DNA of 64,000 nt from Helopsaltes ochotensis (lineage: Eukaryota > Chordata > Aves > Passeriformes > Locustellidae). A model generated the notes under the pieces. The model did no database searches. It saw nothing but the letters and a program-made list of their open reading frames with translations, and was not told where the DNA came from. The stretch lies in NCBI GenBank assembly GCA_013400155.1, contig VXBM01001092.1, positions 169,183-233,182 on the forward strand, read 5' to 3'. Below, in pieces: positions 11,361 to 26,300 of this stretch. Each line of letters begins with the position of its first letter. Within the stretch, counting starts at the first letter, position 1. The position numbers and the translations under genes were made by a program.

Positions 11361-14300
11361 GTGAGTCACTGATGTGGTGAAATGCTAAGAGAATCATTAT
11401 ATAGTTCAGCAGTGTGAAATTGAGGAGATGGGAAACACCTTTTACCTGTCTCGGAGATCTACTTTTCTCTTCAAAAGAAAAATATAAAAATTATTAAACA
11501 CTTTTCCTGAAGTGAGAAACTAGAAATGCCTCAACTCTTTGATTTGCCAGGTGATCCAAGAATTACTGTCATAATCTCTGGCTTCTTATCTTTATTGAGG
11601 ATGTAGTGTGAAGCTTTGTTGTGGCATCTTCAATTGCATTTATTCCTGTAATGTCAACTTCTGGTTATGAAGATTGACTCTATGGAATGTGCCCAGATTT
11701 CACATTCTCAGTTGTTTTAAACTGCTTCACCCCATTGTCTTCTACCCTGTGATGAGCTGACAAAACTTGTGTTGATTCCCTGAGGGCTTACCCCATACTT
11801 TGGTGCTCACTAGAAGTCTGTGGTTGTTTTGATATTGCAGTGCTAATTAAGGTGGAATGTAAGACAGTGTCCTCCAATCCATGAAAACTGCTATTTGAGG
11901 AGCAGGAAAGGAGGGGTGTATCACCTCTTCTGCAGACAACTTTAAAATTAGGAGCTGGCACTAGCATGAGGGAAGCTGGTTATGTTTTGCATCACAGGAG
12001 GGAAGGAGGTTGAGAACCACAGACACATGACACTTTACATTTCTTTTGGAGCGATATCAATACAAAAACTAATGAAATAATTGGCTCCTTGCAGTCCTGC
12101 ATACAGTTACTTTGAATCTTTTTAGATCTTCCCTTACCCAATTAATCCAATTTTCAGTGTTACCCTGCTCTCCAGCCTCCCAGTCCCTGTAACTGTTACG
12201 ATCTGTGGTGTTTGATTTTTGTACTCTGTTTGTTCAAAGTTTCTGTTTTCATGACTGTCAGGCTGTTTAAAAAGACAAACAAAACTCCACAAAAAAAACA
12301 AAAAAAAAAAGCCTCCCCACCCCACAACAGAAAAAATCCATAAGAAACAAAAATCCCAATTGCTTTAGGAGAAGATGGGGAAAGGGAAGGAAGTAAAATA
12401 CTTCCAGAGCTCTTATATGTATCCTGCTGTAGACCTTCCTGTATTTGAGAATCTCTGCCCTACATTTGTCCCCTGTTTTTTATGGATAAACTTGAAACCA
12501 AGAATCAGGGTAAGTGAATTCTGGCAATATTCTAATAGCATATTTCAGGACTCAGTTTATTAGAGTTTTTTAGGTGTTACTAGAAAACCTTATTAGGCAT
12601 TGTGTAGAAGAAACTTAGCAGTCACAGTCTGAATTAAAATCAATGATGAACTAAATGCCAGTCTTGGGGACTAGAATGAATTAGTGTTCAGGTATAAAAT
12701 GAAGTTAAACAGTACCTTACCTTGAAAGGGGTTTTAAATCAGCTGAAGAAGAGAAGAACAATATGTATGCCCTGTTCCAGCTCTGTTTTAAGCATCATAT
12801 CCTATCTGAACTTTTGTCATGCATGTAATTTTTCACTTCATTATTTTAAGGTGCTCCTGTGGCAACATAACTGTTTTTCCTAACTCTTTACAGGATAGTG
12901 GATATTTTGCTGAAAGCAATAATGAGAATGATGTGGCTTGCTGGTGGATTCCACTGGATAAATGTCAAAGGCAGACGGGCATTGCCAGCAGAAGCAGCAA
13001 TATTAACGGTGGCTCCCCATTCCTCCTACTTTGATGCCATTCCAGTAACTATGACCTTCGCCTCCATCGTGATGAAAGCAGAAAGCAAAGATATTCCTGT
13101 TTGGGGAAGTAAGTTGGTAGATGCTTCATTTTTCAAGAACAATTAAAAAAGATTGCTTAGGAAGTTTACTGGGTGTGTATGAGAAGGACTGAAACAGAAA
13201 GGAAATTTTGCTATAATACATGGTGAGAATTTTTTTTTTACTGGTCTACTCTGAATGCCAGTAGAAAAAACTGGGATAGGAGGGGGAAAGGAGTGTTCTT
13301 TTTCCACTTTCTCCAAAGTTGAATCCCTGTATGAAGTCGAAGCAATCCTACAGAGCTCATGGTTTAATTTGCAGTGAACTTGTAACATTTTAAGAGCTGC
13401 CAGATGGAAAAGCAAATTAGAATGGGGCTATGGAAGCAAAGACTGATCCTAGGGAGAAAGTCTACTTGGTGTGAGTTGGGGTGCCCTCTCAGAAATGTGT
13501 TTTAGGAATGTGATCTGCTCTGAATGCTACCCTGCCTTGAGGGAGTGCTGCTAATCTTTTACACATCAATAAGTTTGTTTCAGGCAGAGTGTGAGAGATA
13601 AACACAAGAGTAGATTGTTGTGCATCTGAGTTTAGTCATGAGAAAAGCAGATGCCTGAGTCAGTAGTGCTTGAATACTATCTTTGGAATTATTCATGTAA
13701 GTTCTCGCAAATGTTTGAGAGACACCTGTGATTTTTGGTGCAGTTGTGACAGGCACCAAATTGTGCAAGTTTTTGGGCTTGTAGACTTCTAACCAATGTC
13801 TGTGTGGAAGCATTTTGCAGAAAAAAAACCCCACCATCTTGTGTCTAGCAACCAGCTGAGTTCAAAGAATATCCATCTGTCATTGTGTAGATTTTTATGG
13901 GCAGTGTAGAAGTGACAGAAGATTTTACTTTGGCCGTGGGTAGGACTCTTAAACGTAAAAGTCTAAACAAAAGCTTTGAATTCCTTTGCAACTAAGTGGA
14001 ATCAGGCTGTTGGTGCTGACATCCTTGTAAAATTTAATTAGACAATGTATTTTTAAGGTCATATTCAAAAGCAGAAGCTGAGAAACGGCCACAAAGGGTG
14101 AGTAGTTAGACATGGAATTTTCATTTAAGGAAGTTTGTCATATAAAGGTCTGCCTGTATGAGGTAAAATTGAGGCCAGATCTGTAGTTGTATCTTAATTT
14201 CGTTGCCTATCTTACTAATGACGTTTGGAAATTTGTGGCAGTGAAAAATCTATGTAAAAATTAATAGATACTTTGAACAAAAAGGGTGCAGGCAACCATC

Positions 14301-17300
14301 TGTTTTTGAAAACAAATGTATGCAAACAAGCATAGTGTGAAAACAAAAAGAAATTGAACTCCCTTGTTCAGTACTGAAAGAAGATACTGTTGTGAGACAG
14401 TGTGGTGGCAGTCCTGTACCAGCACAGGTGTATCCAGGCCAACATGGGCCTTAGGAGCAGTCCAGACATCGAAGCAGGGGCTGATTTATCTTCTTTCTCA
14501 GGTGGCTCAGTTGAATGTTTAAAAATTGCTGGCTCAGCAAAGTAAAAGTATTCTGTGTGGAACTCCCTTTGACTTGAAGGTGGTCTGTCTGGAGCACCCA
14601 AATTAAATGTGGTAACTCCAGTCCGGTGTTATGCTCCTGGAATGTGATGAAATGGCAGAATGGCATTTGACGATGCTATAATGGCTACTTAAGTATGCCA
14701 CGCAGTAGATTCAGTGGGAACCAGGAGAATCTGTAGGGATATGGAGATTGTAGTTCCCCTGAAGGTAATACAAATACATTCAGGAGAACTATACAAATAC
14801 AAAATGTGCGCAAATAATGTGTATTGAGTAGATCAAACTGTGTTCTAAATATCTAATTTTGAGATGACTTTTACATGATTCCTTGGAAGTCTAGACTTCC
14901 TACAGTACATTTTAATAATTATTCCTGTAATTCATATTGAGTAAAACCAGTTTCAGAAGAAGAGAACATGTAGTGATTAGATGTAATATTACTGGAATGT
15001 ACAGTGCAGTCAAATAAATGAATGTTTTGTCTTACATAGCTGCATTTGCTTTATGCTGTATAGCCACAAAAGTTACGTAGTCACTTGTGAAGGGTTCACA
15101 AAAATGCCACAGAAGTGAGGCATACCAAAGATTGCAACTGGGATTTAGAGTTCAAAAACTATTTTTGTTTTTAGGGCTGGACTTTTATATGAGCAACATT
15201 AATTACATTAATTATTTGTGTTATTTAAGTAAATGGACCTTAACAGAGAGGTAGCAATCACTGTATTGATTAGTTTGGCTTAAAAATTAGTGAGAACTTT
15301 CCAGTAAAACTGTGATTTATTTATCTATTTTACTGCTTTGAGAGAAGTTTTCTGTGAAGCAGATAGTGCTGACTATCCTCTCCTTTGATCTTGTATTTTA
15401 ATCCCAATGTTATTTACACCTCTCTACATGCACACACATGAAAAATGCATTTCGTGTTATTGGTCCACTGATGTTTCTCCTGCGCTCATGTTTTTATTGG
15501 ATTGACTGGTGAATTGTCAACACTGTAAACATTCATCCAGAATTTATCCCAGAGAGGTCAGAATTGTGTTATGTGTTCTTCAGTTTTGTCAGTCTTGCAG
15601 TCTTGGTATACCATCTTCAGTAAGGTTCCGGAGCTAGTCATTGATAATCCTAACCTTGTTATCCTTGGGTCTTGTTGATGGTTATTCTGAATCTTCTGGG
15701 AAGCTTTGAATAAAGTACATTTAGTTAACTGTTTGAGCGGACTTAAACATACAAAAAATGAAGTGAAAATTTAAAGATAATTTCCAAGGATGAGGACTTT
15801 GGTTGAAGAGTACATTCTCATCCAGTATATTCAAGTATGATATACATAAGTTGGCTTTTTGATGTAATGATAGTGTTTATTGATACATTGTATACCAGAG
15901 GGATCAGGTGCTTTAGCAGGCACAAAATGATCTGATAGCTAAATGGTTACTAAGATTGGTTCTGCAAGTACTTTAATAGCTGTTTCTGGAACAGCTGCCT
16001 ATGTTATTGTACCCTTAGTTTGCCAGTCATGGAATATTAAGCTTCTGATCCACTTGAAAGTCCAGATGATTAAAAGCCTGTTCGTTATGGGATTGGAAGT
16101 ACTCCACAACTGTGTTTGTTTATGAGGGGTTTATTGCTTTGTAAATTGAAGGTAGCTCTCCTGGTTTGCAAAGTCCAATTTCAGAAGCAGACTTATGTCT
16201 CGTGACTCTTACAGATATCTTCATCCTTTTTAGGAAAACAAAACCAGATTTAAAAATGCTCTTTGGTTCTGGGAGAAGAGTTATGAACTCTTCAGTCAGT
16301 GGTCAGTAGTGAAGAAAACTATCCATTTGGCACACACACAAGGTTAACAAACTCCGGGGAGAAACTGCTTGCCCAACTATAAACAGTATTTCAATTATGA
16401 TAAAAAAAATCAGTATCTGAAAAGTAGAGAATGCCAAACAGATGGAATATGTCTTGATGCTGAAGGAAGATGTATGTTTCTACACAATGGGTTTTGGTAG
16501 ATTGGAGATGTGAACTTTGCTGGACCACTTAAATCTTACAGTGGGAAAATGACATGTAAGAATCTGTTATACCTTACATAGTCTGAAGAAGTCAGATCAG
16601 TTTATCAGTACAGATCCTTAAACTTTCCTGCTTTGTCTACTGAATCCACTTCAAGTCAGGAGAAGGTTTGTGCATAAATTCTCCATAGTTACACTTCACT
16701 GTCTTATTTTTGGCTGTTGAAGCACTCCTGGATAAAAGTAGCTTTTTGCTGAAATGATTGATCCTGCTGCAGAAATGCTTCAGTAAGAAGGGAAAGGGAT
16801 TTACCAGTAAATATGAACTGATGGGGACCTTGGACTGCTTTTATGATTTCAACATTTTCAGTGGTCTGAACTTTTAGGAACTAAATATAAGTGAAAAATT
16901 TATATTAACTTTAGGCAAATTCCCAACAAATCTAACACCATTCTCTGAAAAGGAGAGGGAGTTGGTACTTGTCAAATGTACAGGATGATATGTTACCTTA
17001 GGTTTATAAAGAGGAAGGAGGTAATTTGCGTTCGGCATAACACAGCAGACCTACAGAGAAAGGGAGGATCATAGGGTACTATAAAACCATCAATTCTATT
17101 GTAGGCGGTTTTTCCACAGCTAGTAAACTCGTGTATTTTTGTTCAAGCTCATTTTTTGAAAGTGCATTATAGGCTGTTTTCAAGCATCATGACTAAAAGA
17201 TGAGAATAAGTAATTCAGGGGGAAGTATTTATGCTTGGGTAGCTGGGAAAGTTTTCATCTCAAAACTTAAAAGGTGCCAAATCACCCACCAGCTCTGTTG

Positions 17301-20300
17301 TGCAACTTAATCTTTTAGTCCTGCATCCCAAGTGCCCCCCACCCTTCCAAAGCACACAAGGAAGAAAACTGTGGTAGACCTGTAGCTCTTTTGTAAGAAT
17401 CTCCCATTTAAACACTTCTGAGATTCGCTAAAACAGTCCTTAAACTCCCTATGGAAAAACTTGTTCTAAGGTGAAGGCATTACAGTTTCCTTATCTTTTA
17501 TACCCTGTAAGTCAGGGACTTAAATACTGAGGTCACCAGGATGGATGCCAACATGCTATGCTGTATTGGCATCGTAGCCTGCCTTGAGTACACACTTGCG
17601 CTGCCCATTTCTGAAGAGCATCTTGAAGTTGTTGCCAAGCTTATCCATTTCATCTTCTTTAAAACCCTTTGTTTCAAAATTCAATGTTTCTTTTGGACTG
17701 TGGGCACCTAGGTGGCCCTGCAAGATTTCAGTCAGTCTTACAGAAGCTCTCTGAGAGACTTAAAATACTTGCATTGTCACCTGTGTATTATAGGTATGTG
17801 CTTATCATTTGGCTTTGAGTCCTGGAAAATTCTGTAAAAGTTATTTCTCATTTAAACTGATGCTGGAATTCTTAAACCACCATCACTAGTTAATATCATT
17901 TATTGAAGTTACAAACTGCAGTATATGGGAAACCTTCAAGCCAACATTGCTGCCTGCCTTAAATACTTTTTAGATTGGCAGCAGAAAGCTAAAACTTAAA
18001 ACCATGTCCTCATACAGGTATTGCAGGTGTGAGAGCAAACAGCAGTCTCTGAGATAAAAAAAAAGTGTTTGTCCCTCAAGAAGTCCTTAAAGGGAATAGG
18101 TGACACTTTGAAAGACCAACCCAAATACCACTGAATTTACTTCTGTTAAAGCTAAAGAGGACACTGATTATTTACTTACAGTACCCACTACTGACCTCTC
18201 CTTGTCCTGTAGGCTGCATTGTTTCCTGCCGTTCTCTTTGGAAGTAGGGAGGAGAACTTTCCCATTAGTACTGCCTCTATCCCATGAATACTTGGCATGC
18301 CTTCAGTCAGGTGGTCCATCTGCTAGGCATTTAGTCAAGCTTGGAAAAGTTGTTCTTGACATACATTTTTCTTCAGTGGTTGATTCAGACTTGAGTCAAA
18401 TAAGTATATATATTATATATGAGTGTGTGTATATATATAACACTACCACCAGATTTACAAATCTCTTATAGAGTATCATGACTATAATATCACTTCTTCT
18501 GTAAGAATAATGTAATTCCAAGTCCAAAAGATCCTAATTTTGGTTAAATTTTGTGCATTGATACAGTTTTGTATATTTGGGGGGTGTGTGTGTTCTTGTT
18601 TTTCCATTTTTATGGTCTCTCTATCCATGTACACAGGAAGTAATTGTAATCTAGAACCTTAATGGTTTTCTTCCCCTATAACTTTCAGAAGACTTTTGAG
18701 CCTCTTGCAGATTTCTTTTCTTCTTTTCCTTACAGGAAAGAGCAGTTTTCATATTAGATGTTACTTCATTAGAAAAGTTGTGAGTTCAGAACCTTGTGAG
18801 TATGTTGCCTTTTGAGTAAGGCAACTCTTGAAAATTAAGCCCAAGACAGTACTTTTCAACCTTTATCCTTCATGGGTTTTGTACCCCTAAATACAGAATG
18901 TACAACATGGCAGCTGCTATTAGAAAAATAATTGTATTTTTTCCATACTAGAAAAAAGCTGTGGAGTAAATACTGTAAATGGATATCCCGCTGCAGGCTA
19001 CTTGTACAGCTTACCTCTATGTTAAAGGCAAGCAGAGTCAGTTGTGGTGCCTCTGTGGGATTCCCTTAGAGTGTCAGGGAACGTAGTGTTGGGGTTTTGT
19101 GTTGTTTGGGAGGGAGGCCAAGTGAAAGCCTCAGCTTCAGCTTTCTCTACTTTTGCAGCTCTCACTTTGTTGCTGATTCTACAGTGGTGAAAATGTAACT
19201 GCCCGCTCAAAAATGTGTGTATGGATACATTTTGGAAGAATTGTGTGTAGTGCCACTTTGCTGTTCCCTAGCTTTTTGTGTTCTCTGGTGCCTTGTAGAA
19301 CCAGTGGTGCTCTTGCCAGTATAAATGGTTTGCTACAATACTTTCTTCTATTGTGTGTTATACAGCACTTTGTGTCTTGAATTGGAACAAGGTTTCCCTT
19401 TGCCTGCAAAGAGAGAGGGGAAATAATTTTTTCCCTGCTGTTATCCTAAGAAATTTAAAGACACCAACTGTATGTATTCAGCTTATCAGGGGAAAAAAAA
19501 ATGGGTTCTGCTTATGCATTTGAGCTGGTGCTGAAATTGATTACATGGGAGTTACGATTCTGAAATCTGTTGGAGCTGCCACCCTGCTATTAATTAAAGC
19601 AATACTGAGTTTTTGCAGGCTGTTTTTAAAAAGGCTGTTTTGAGCAACTTTCAGTTGGTTAGACTATCTGTGGCATTCTGGCTGCCCTGAGAGGCAGAGG
19701 TTTTAATGATTTACTGGCAGTACTATTTAAATTGCAGGCACCTGCCTAAGAAGCATGTCAGCTGTCCTCAGGACTCCTTGTATGATCTGTAATTGGGAAT
19801 GAGAGTGACTAGGTGAAATAGGACTGACACTGCTAGAGAAAAAGCTGGAATAATGACAAAAGATGAGTTTTGTGAATTGAGGAATTGTCTGTCATTGCCC
19901 ACTAGATTTGATAAGTGTGGTTTTAATGGCGTGAGAGGAGCTGGCAAGCACATTTTTCAGAATCTCTGAACACTTGAGCTGTGGTCTTCACTATCTGGTT
20001 ACAGCCCGTCTCGGACAGTTAAATTGCTGAGCAGAGAAGGATATGATTGTTCTGTTTATTGAACATGTTGCAGAGTTCTGTTTATTTCCTTTAGTTGCTC
20101 AGTATGCCAGCTGTCTGGAGCATTTTATGCATTCACTTTTGGTCTGACTTTGCACTACTCCTGCCTATTCCTTGCATCACACATTACCTTAGGTACTTAG
20201 GTACTGTCTCCCTGTGTTTCAACTTGACTTCTGACCACAGTCTCATCTTGGCTGCCTATTTGGTATGTTTCTCAGCTTCTCTTTACAGACCTTTGGCCCT

Positions 20301-23300
20301 GCTCTTGACTTTCTTGCACAGATCGAATTGGTACTGTCTTTGAATTTTCAGATTTGTGTGTTTCCTGAACATGAAAATATATGGTGAGAGTAAAGGTCTG
20401 TGTAGCTTTGTGCTCTGTTTTCAGAAGTGGTTAAGAAAAGACTACAGTTAGACTTCCCTTGGTGTGCATTTTCAGCTTCTTACTGGTGACTGAGAGTTTC
20501 AAGTTCAATTAAATTGTTGGACTTAACCACTAAGGGCCTGGTAGCTGGTGTCTCACGGGATCTTCAGGTGCTATTTAATATTAAAACAAGAATTCAGTCA
20601 GCTTTTTATTCCAATGTCTAAGGAAGTAAGGCTTAGTATAACCACCCTAATAGGCTAATTCAACAGGCAGGACAAATCCATAGGAAGCTAAGATTTCAGT
20701 TGCCTCTGTCTTTCAGCATCCTGTGCTAATTTTTCTTTGCGTGGGGGTCAGTTGCTGTTTGTGGTGCTGGTCATTTGTAAGAAAGCTCACCTTGTGTTCT
20801 TCTGGAGCTTAGTAACACTACAGTAGCTTGCTTTAGGAAAGGCTGTAGCAGTAAAGTTCCCAGGTTTGAACTACTTGCCTGTACAGTTTTCAGATACAGA
20901 TGGCATTAGTGTAATCTCATGTTTTCTATCACACTGCCTGAAGAAAAATCTGTCTGCTTTGTCTGCTTGCTTAATTTCGTGTGTTATAGATAAAACCTGT
21001 TTGCAGCATGGCCTCAGAAAAGAGCCTGGGAATTCTGGAATTCTCTAATTTATTCCTTGGCCTGAAGTAACCTAAATTCTGTCATTTGGGCCTCATGTAA
21101 AAGAAAATTCCAAGTGAAGGCTGGGGATGTTGGATCTTTTACTTTCCTTTACTTCATAATGTTTTTGCTATGAAATAGTAATTTGCAACAGCAGGGCAAA
21201 CTCAGGAGTAGGATCACTAAGACGGAAACAATTATGATACCAAGTATGGTTTCCCTTGTTATTTTTATTGCTTGTTCTGTGTTTGTGGAGGTTTTTTCCC
21301 TATTCTTTGTGTTAGTCTTGTTGTGGTTTGTTTTGGAGCTTTTTTGTTTGTTTTTACCTTGTCTTGGCAGTAACCCCAGCTGGCCAAAGACGATCTTTGC
21401 TGCCCTGACAAGCATTGTTCTATAGATATTGTCTAAGGGCAGGCATGTAGGAAAAAGTACAGGAGTAAGGTAACTTTTCTGATACACTGTCTCCTGAGCT
21501 GTGGAAACTTGTGGGATAAAAGTAATATTTCAGAGGCTGGCTGAATGTTTGGAAACTTGCTATATGGTTTGACAGGTTAGTTTCTTAGAACCTTCAAAAC
21601 TGAAGGATTTTGGTGAGTTGGTGGCTAAACTTCCAGTGGGATAACACCATAACCAGCAGGTTTTGCTGAGTACGGGGCTGTAATTCCTTACACTATTTTT
21701 TTCTTCACACTTTAAGCACTGGCTGATCCGTTAATGTAGCAAGTCCATCCTTGACAAAAGCAGATTATATGGTGTCAGTGAACTCCTCTCACAGTGGCTG
21801 GAAAAATGAAAACTTTATTTGGGGCAAGTAGAAAAGCTAATGTTTTAGTGACTCTTGAACCTTTAATAAGATTACATGATATAAAAATTTTTAAAAGGTT
21901 TTTCAAGACAACCTGCTTAAATAAAGGCATGAAACACTATATTTGAAGGTGCTTCTCTTGTAGTGCTTTTGGACACTGCAAAAGAGCTGTATGGGCTTCT
22001 TACTATTTTGAAAGTTTTCTTTGGTGTCCTTGTGACAGACATGCATGGAAAGTATCTTGTGGATTGATTTCTGATTTTTGCACATGTTCATTTTGTGTCT
22101 GGCTATGTACAAGAGGTTTCCCACTGAGCCAGGAAGAGGATGTCTGAGATCTAATTCATCTGGTATGAGTAACAGGCAAACAAGTGACAACTGAGAAAAT
22201 GAATATGCTTCTGTTGACACTGATTCTTCATAAAAAATAACACCAGTGTATATAACATCTTTGGTGGTGTACCTTTAGTGTCATAGAAGACAAAAGCTCT
22301 AAAGACAGAGACAGGTTGACTGACAGGATGCCCTTTGCAAGCAGTTGCATAGCAGGGAGATTCCTGCTGCTCTGCTGGGTTAGGAATGGCTGTAGATTTT
22401 TTAATTTTTGTGGAAGGAGGAAATAGTCTATAGACAGCCACAGCTGCATTGTTGCAGAAAACTGCATAATATGTACCATCATGTTTTACATTATCTGTGT
22501 TCAATGTATTGATCTATTAAAAATTGAAAAAGTGCAAAATGCCAAAATTGTGAAAACTGTGAGGAAAACCTCACAGAAACTTAGGAAAATATTTCAATAA
22601 AGCTGCAGTAATTCAGCTGAGTATTTGATTTTGCAGTGTAATATATTAAAGCAATTATGTTCTTATATACAAAAATCTTTGTCCAGAAGACTAATGGGGG
22701 GATGGGGAGGGGTTCTTTTTCAAACAAAGGGAAAATAAAGGCTAGTCCTTGTTTTTGTTTTCCCTCCTCTTCAGCTCTGATCAAATATATCCGACCAGTA
22801 TTTGTATCTCGAGCAGACCAGGATTCTCGCAGGAAAACTGTTGAAGAGATAAAGAGGCGTGCCCAGTCCGGTGGAAAATGGCCACAGGTACTGTAAAAGA
22901 TGGTATTTGGCATTTCCAGGCTTTGGATATGCAGTTTAGTTTTTTCATTGTGGGTAGCTTTAAATGTTTGGGGTGGTGTGTGTATGTGAAATTTCTCCCA
23001 CCCCCTCTTCCTCGAAGAAAAAATGTAAGTTTCTGTCTGTCACAGCATAGTGTTTTCAAGGGAGACTGGGTACGTACATGGGTAGAGAGCTCTTAAGTGG
23101 TACTAAATGGACAGACCACAGCAGGTGAGAAAGTCCTGTAAGAGGAAAAAAAATGAAGTGCTCAACAGAATACCTGGGAAAGTTCAGTGTGTTCTCGCCC
23201 TTCACAAGATTTTGGCTCTGCCATTGTTGGAGATGTGATACTGGACAAGGCAGCCCAAAAAATGTGGGTGTTCCAATAACCACCTCTATTAAAACACGTG

Positions 23301-26300
23301 ATAAAAACATGGATAAAATAAGTGGCTCAGGGTATTTTTCTGCACCTAAAATGTTGCTATTTATAATGTGCCTTGAAACAGAGTAATGGGAAGGAAAGAA
23401 TGACTATTTGAGATCTCAGATTCCTAGACACGTGATTATTCTGCAAATTTGAGTTTTTTGAGATTAGGGTATTGTATGTTTTTTATGGGATTATTGCTGC
23501 TAACAGTGGGTATGCCTCTGCATACTGGACTGCAAAAACGTTATAAACATCTATAAACAATGTGACAGGTGGTATGTAGATTTTGCATCATGACTTTCAT
23601 CATTAGATTTCAAAGCAAGCTAGGACAGAGTGGGCAATAAAACTATTAATGTTAATTCTAGTCCATTGCTTTGTTTCTTTATGGTATGGATTTTTGGGGA
23701 GCTTTGTTTGTTTTTGTACAGTCTGTCCTCTTCTGCTGAATTGGTTCAACTTAAGGATTTTTTGCTCTTTTTTTAGAATTCTGTTCAGGTATCTTCAGTC
23801 TCTGTCATTTGGGCATCTGTGTACATGCCAAGTAATAGCAAAGACAAAATAACTGTCTTTTCTTAGACTATAAGCAGGTAACCTGGGAACAGGAATTTTG
23901 TTCTGGAACAAAACAGACTATGATACTTTTACCAGCACCAAAATCTTTGGTGAAAATAATCATACTTAACAAGTGTTTCTTGTCACTGTCAGTGTCCCAA
24001 TAAATAGAATTATTATTGGAGGGCAAGAAAGAGGCAAAATCACAGATAAATAAAGAAAAATATTTTTCCTATGAAGGTAAAACTTTATTTGACATCTTTA
24101 GCACATTTTTTTTCTTTACTCTAACTGATCTGTTTTTCCCTGAGAACATATTTGCTGTAATCAGTTAATAACAGGTTTGAAAAGATGTGTTTATAAATAA
24201 GTTCACATTGAAATAGTTCTTAAAAGTCAACTTTTTTTTTTTACTTCAAGATAATGATATTCCCAGAGGGCACTTGCACAAACCGATCCTGTCTAATTAC
24301 ATTCAAACCTGGTAGGTATTATGCTCATTTCTCTGTTCTCTACAGAATGTCCTTGTATCTTCATTTTCTGAAATACCACTTGCATTTTAATTTGCTTGCT
24401 GTTGCAGAAGTTGCATTAAAAACCTTGCAGTAAGGTGAAATCGGAATATAAATTTTCTGATGCTATAGGAAGACTGTATTTCTACCATTGAACAAAGCAG
24501 TTTCAGTAATTCAGATTTTTTTCTTTGCTTCTGAGATGCATATGAGCTAGAGGAGCAATGTTTCTTCCTGGGTTTTAGTTTGTTAATGTGTCTTTATGCC
24601 TTTTTTTTTACTTGCCCCCTCCATTTCCCATTTTGAGTCTGTAATGCAGTGTTTAAATACTTGCTGCTCCCTTAAGCTTTATAGTGTATTTCTTATGTAA
24701 TATCCATGTTCTAAGCTCTTTTCAGTAGTATCACCCTTTTAGTTTATCAGATTACTGAAGGGTGTAACACTGAACATTGCTGCAGCTGTAAACTGCGTTT
24801 CCAGTAGGGAGAAATGCCAGTACTGCAGTAAACCACTAAGCTTTAATGTAAACTTGCCTATGTCATATAGGTAGGGTGATGGTCAATGAAAAAGCTTCAG
24901 TGAGCAAGGCAGTTGTGAATGTGTTTTTTGACTTTCTAGTTTTCTGCCTAGTTTCTGGTCTTACTGTGTGTCTTGTATTTTGTTTGGCTTGCAATGTAAA
25001 TATCACTTTTAGAATATCATGCAGTGAGTCAGCATTGTGGTTCCTTGCACTGATTCATTTGGCTGAAGGCATCTCAGACTTTTCTCTCAGCTCTTACCTT
25101 TTTAGATGAATGAATGGTGCTTGGGGAAACATCCACTTCTGTAGCTCTTTGCTCTCCTTCTATCTCCACCTGAATCCTGACCATGCTTTGAAAGCTAGCC
25201 TGAATCCTTCATGTGAAGCCCTGATTTCCTGCCCTCCCTCTGTGCCATAGACATTCCAGGCACCTTGTATTTCATCCTTACATTCTCACTCAATCTTCCT
25301 CTACTCTGGTCTAGTACATGCTGCTGTCTGCCTCTTGACTGCCTCACTTTTCCTACTGAAACCTGTTTCTGTATCCATCCAGCCTTCCAGAAGTCCTTTG
25401 CCTCAAAATTCCTCAGTTATATCAGATTCCTTTAGGTCTCTATTCATGTTAGTTCTATCAGGATGCCTTTCTCCATTCTACTAACATGGCCTATGCACCT
25501 TGCTCTTACTACACATTTTCTTGGTTTTGTTGTTTAAATTGTAGTGTTGTCATATACCAGTTTTTGTCAGCTTTGGATTATTTCAAGAGTTGCTTAGACT
25601 GTTGAGACTGAGCAGAAGGTACCACTGGCTTCCCAATCTCTTAAGGATTCTATGCAGACCATCTTCATTTAAAGATATTTATATTCCATAAACAATTATT
25701 CCTTTTATGTCTCAACAGTTACATTGTAAAGCAAATGTCATGCTAGGAATACAATGTACTTCAATTATTTGGTTCTTAATTTTAATTGGAATATTAGGGA
25801 GACCTTAGTAAATTGTCAAGAATAACATACTTTGAGCGAAACTTAATTTCTTCATGAGAGAAAGAGATGTTGAGAGAAGTCTTGAACAAGATACTTATCG
25901 TGCTTACCCAATCTTTGCATTAGAAACCAAGGAAATTCTTAGCAAATGACATGGAACTTGTGCTGCTTATTTATCGGAATTGTAATTTTCCCATGAAGTG
26001 AAGCAATGCTTCTGAATAATAGCTCTAGTTCAATAGAGCTCTAGTTCAATTTATAACTATTAGTTTTCCCATAGCTACAGAATAGAAGTGACATTAATTC
26101 TGTTATTTCAGAGGTGATAAAATTGCCTATAAATTGTTGTTGTTCAGATAAAAGTAGAAAGCTTCTTTTGCATAAGAGCCTAAGGTCCTCAGCAAAAATA
26201 TTGTTGACCACAGGGAATAAATTAACTTAACCATCCTGTGCATGCTGTCTTTTTTTTTTTTAATTCTTTTATTGAGCTGAATTTGGTACTAAGCTTTGGC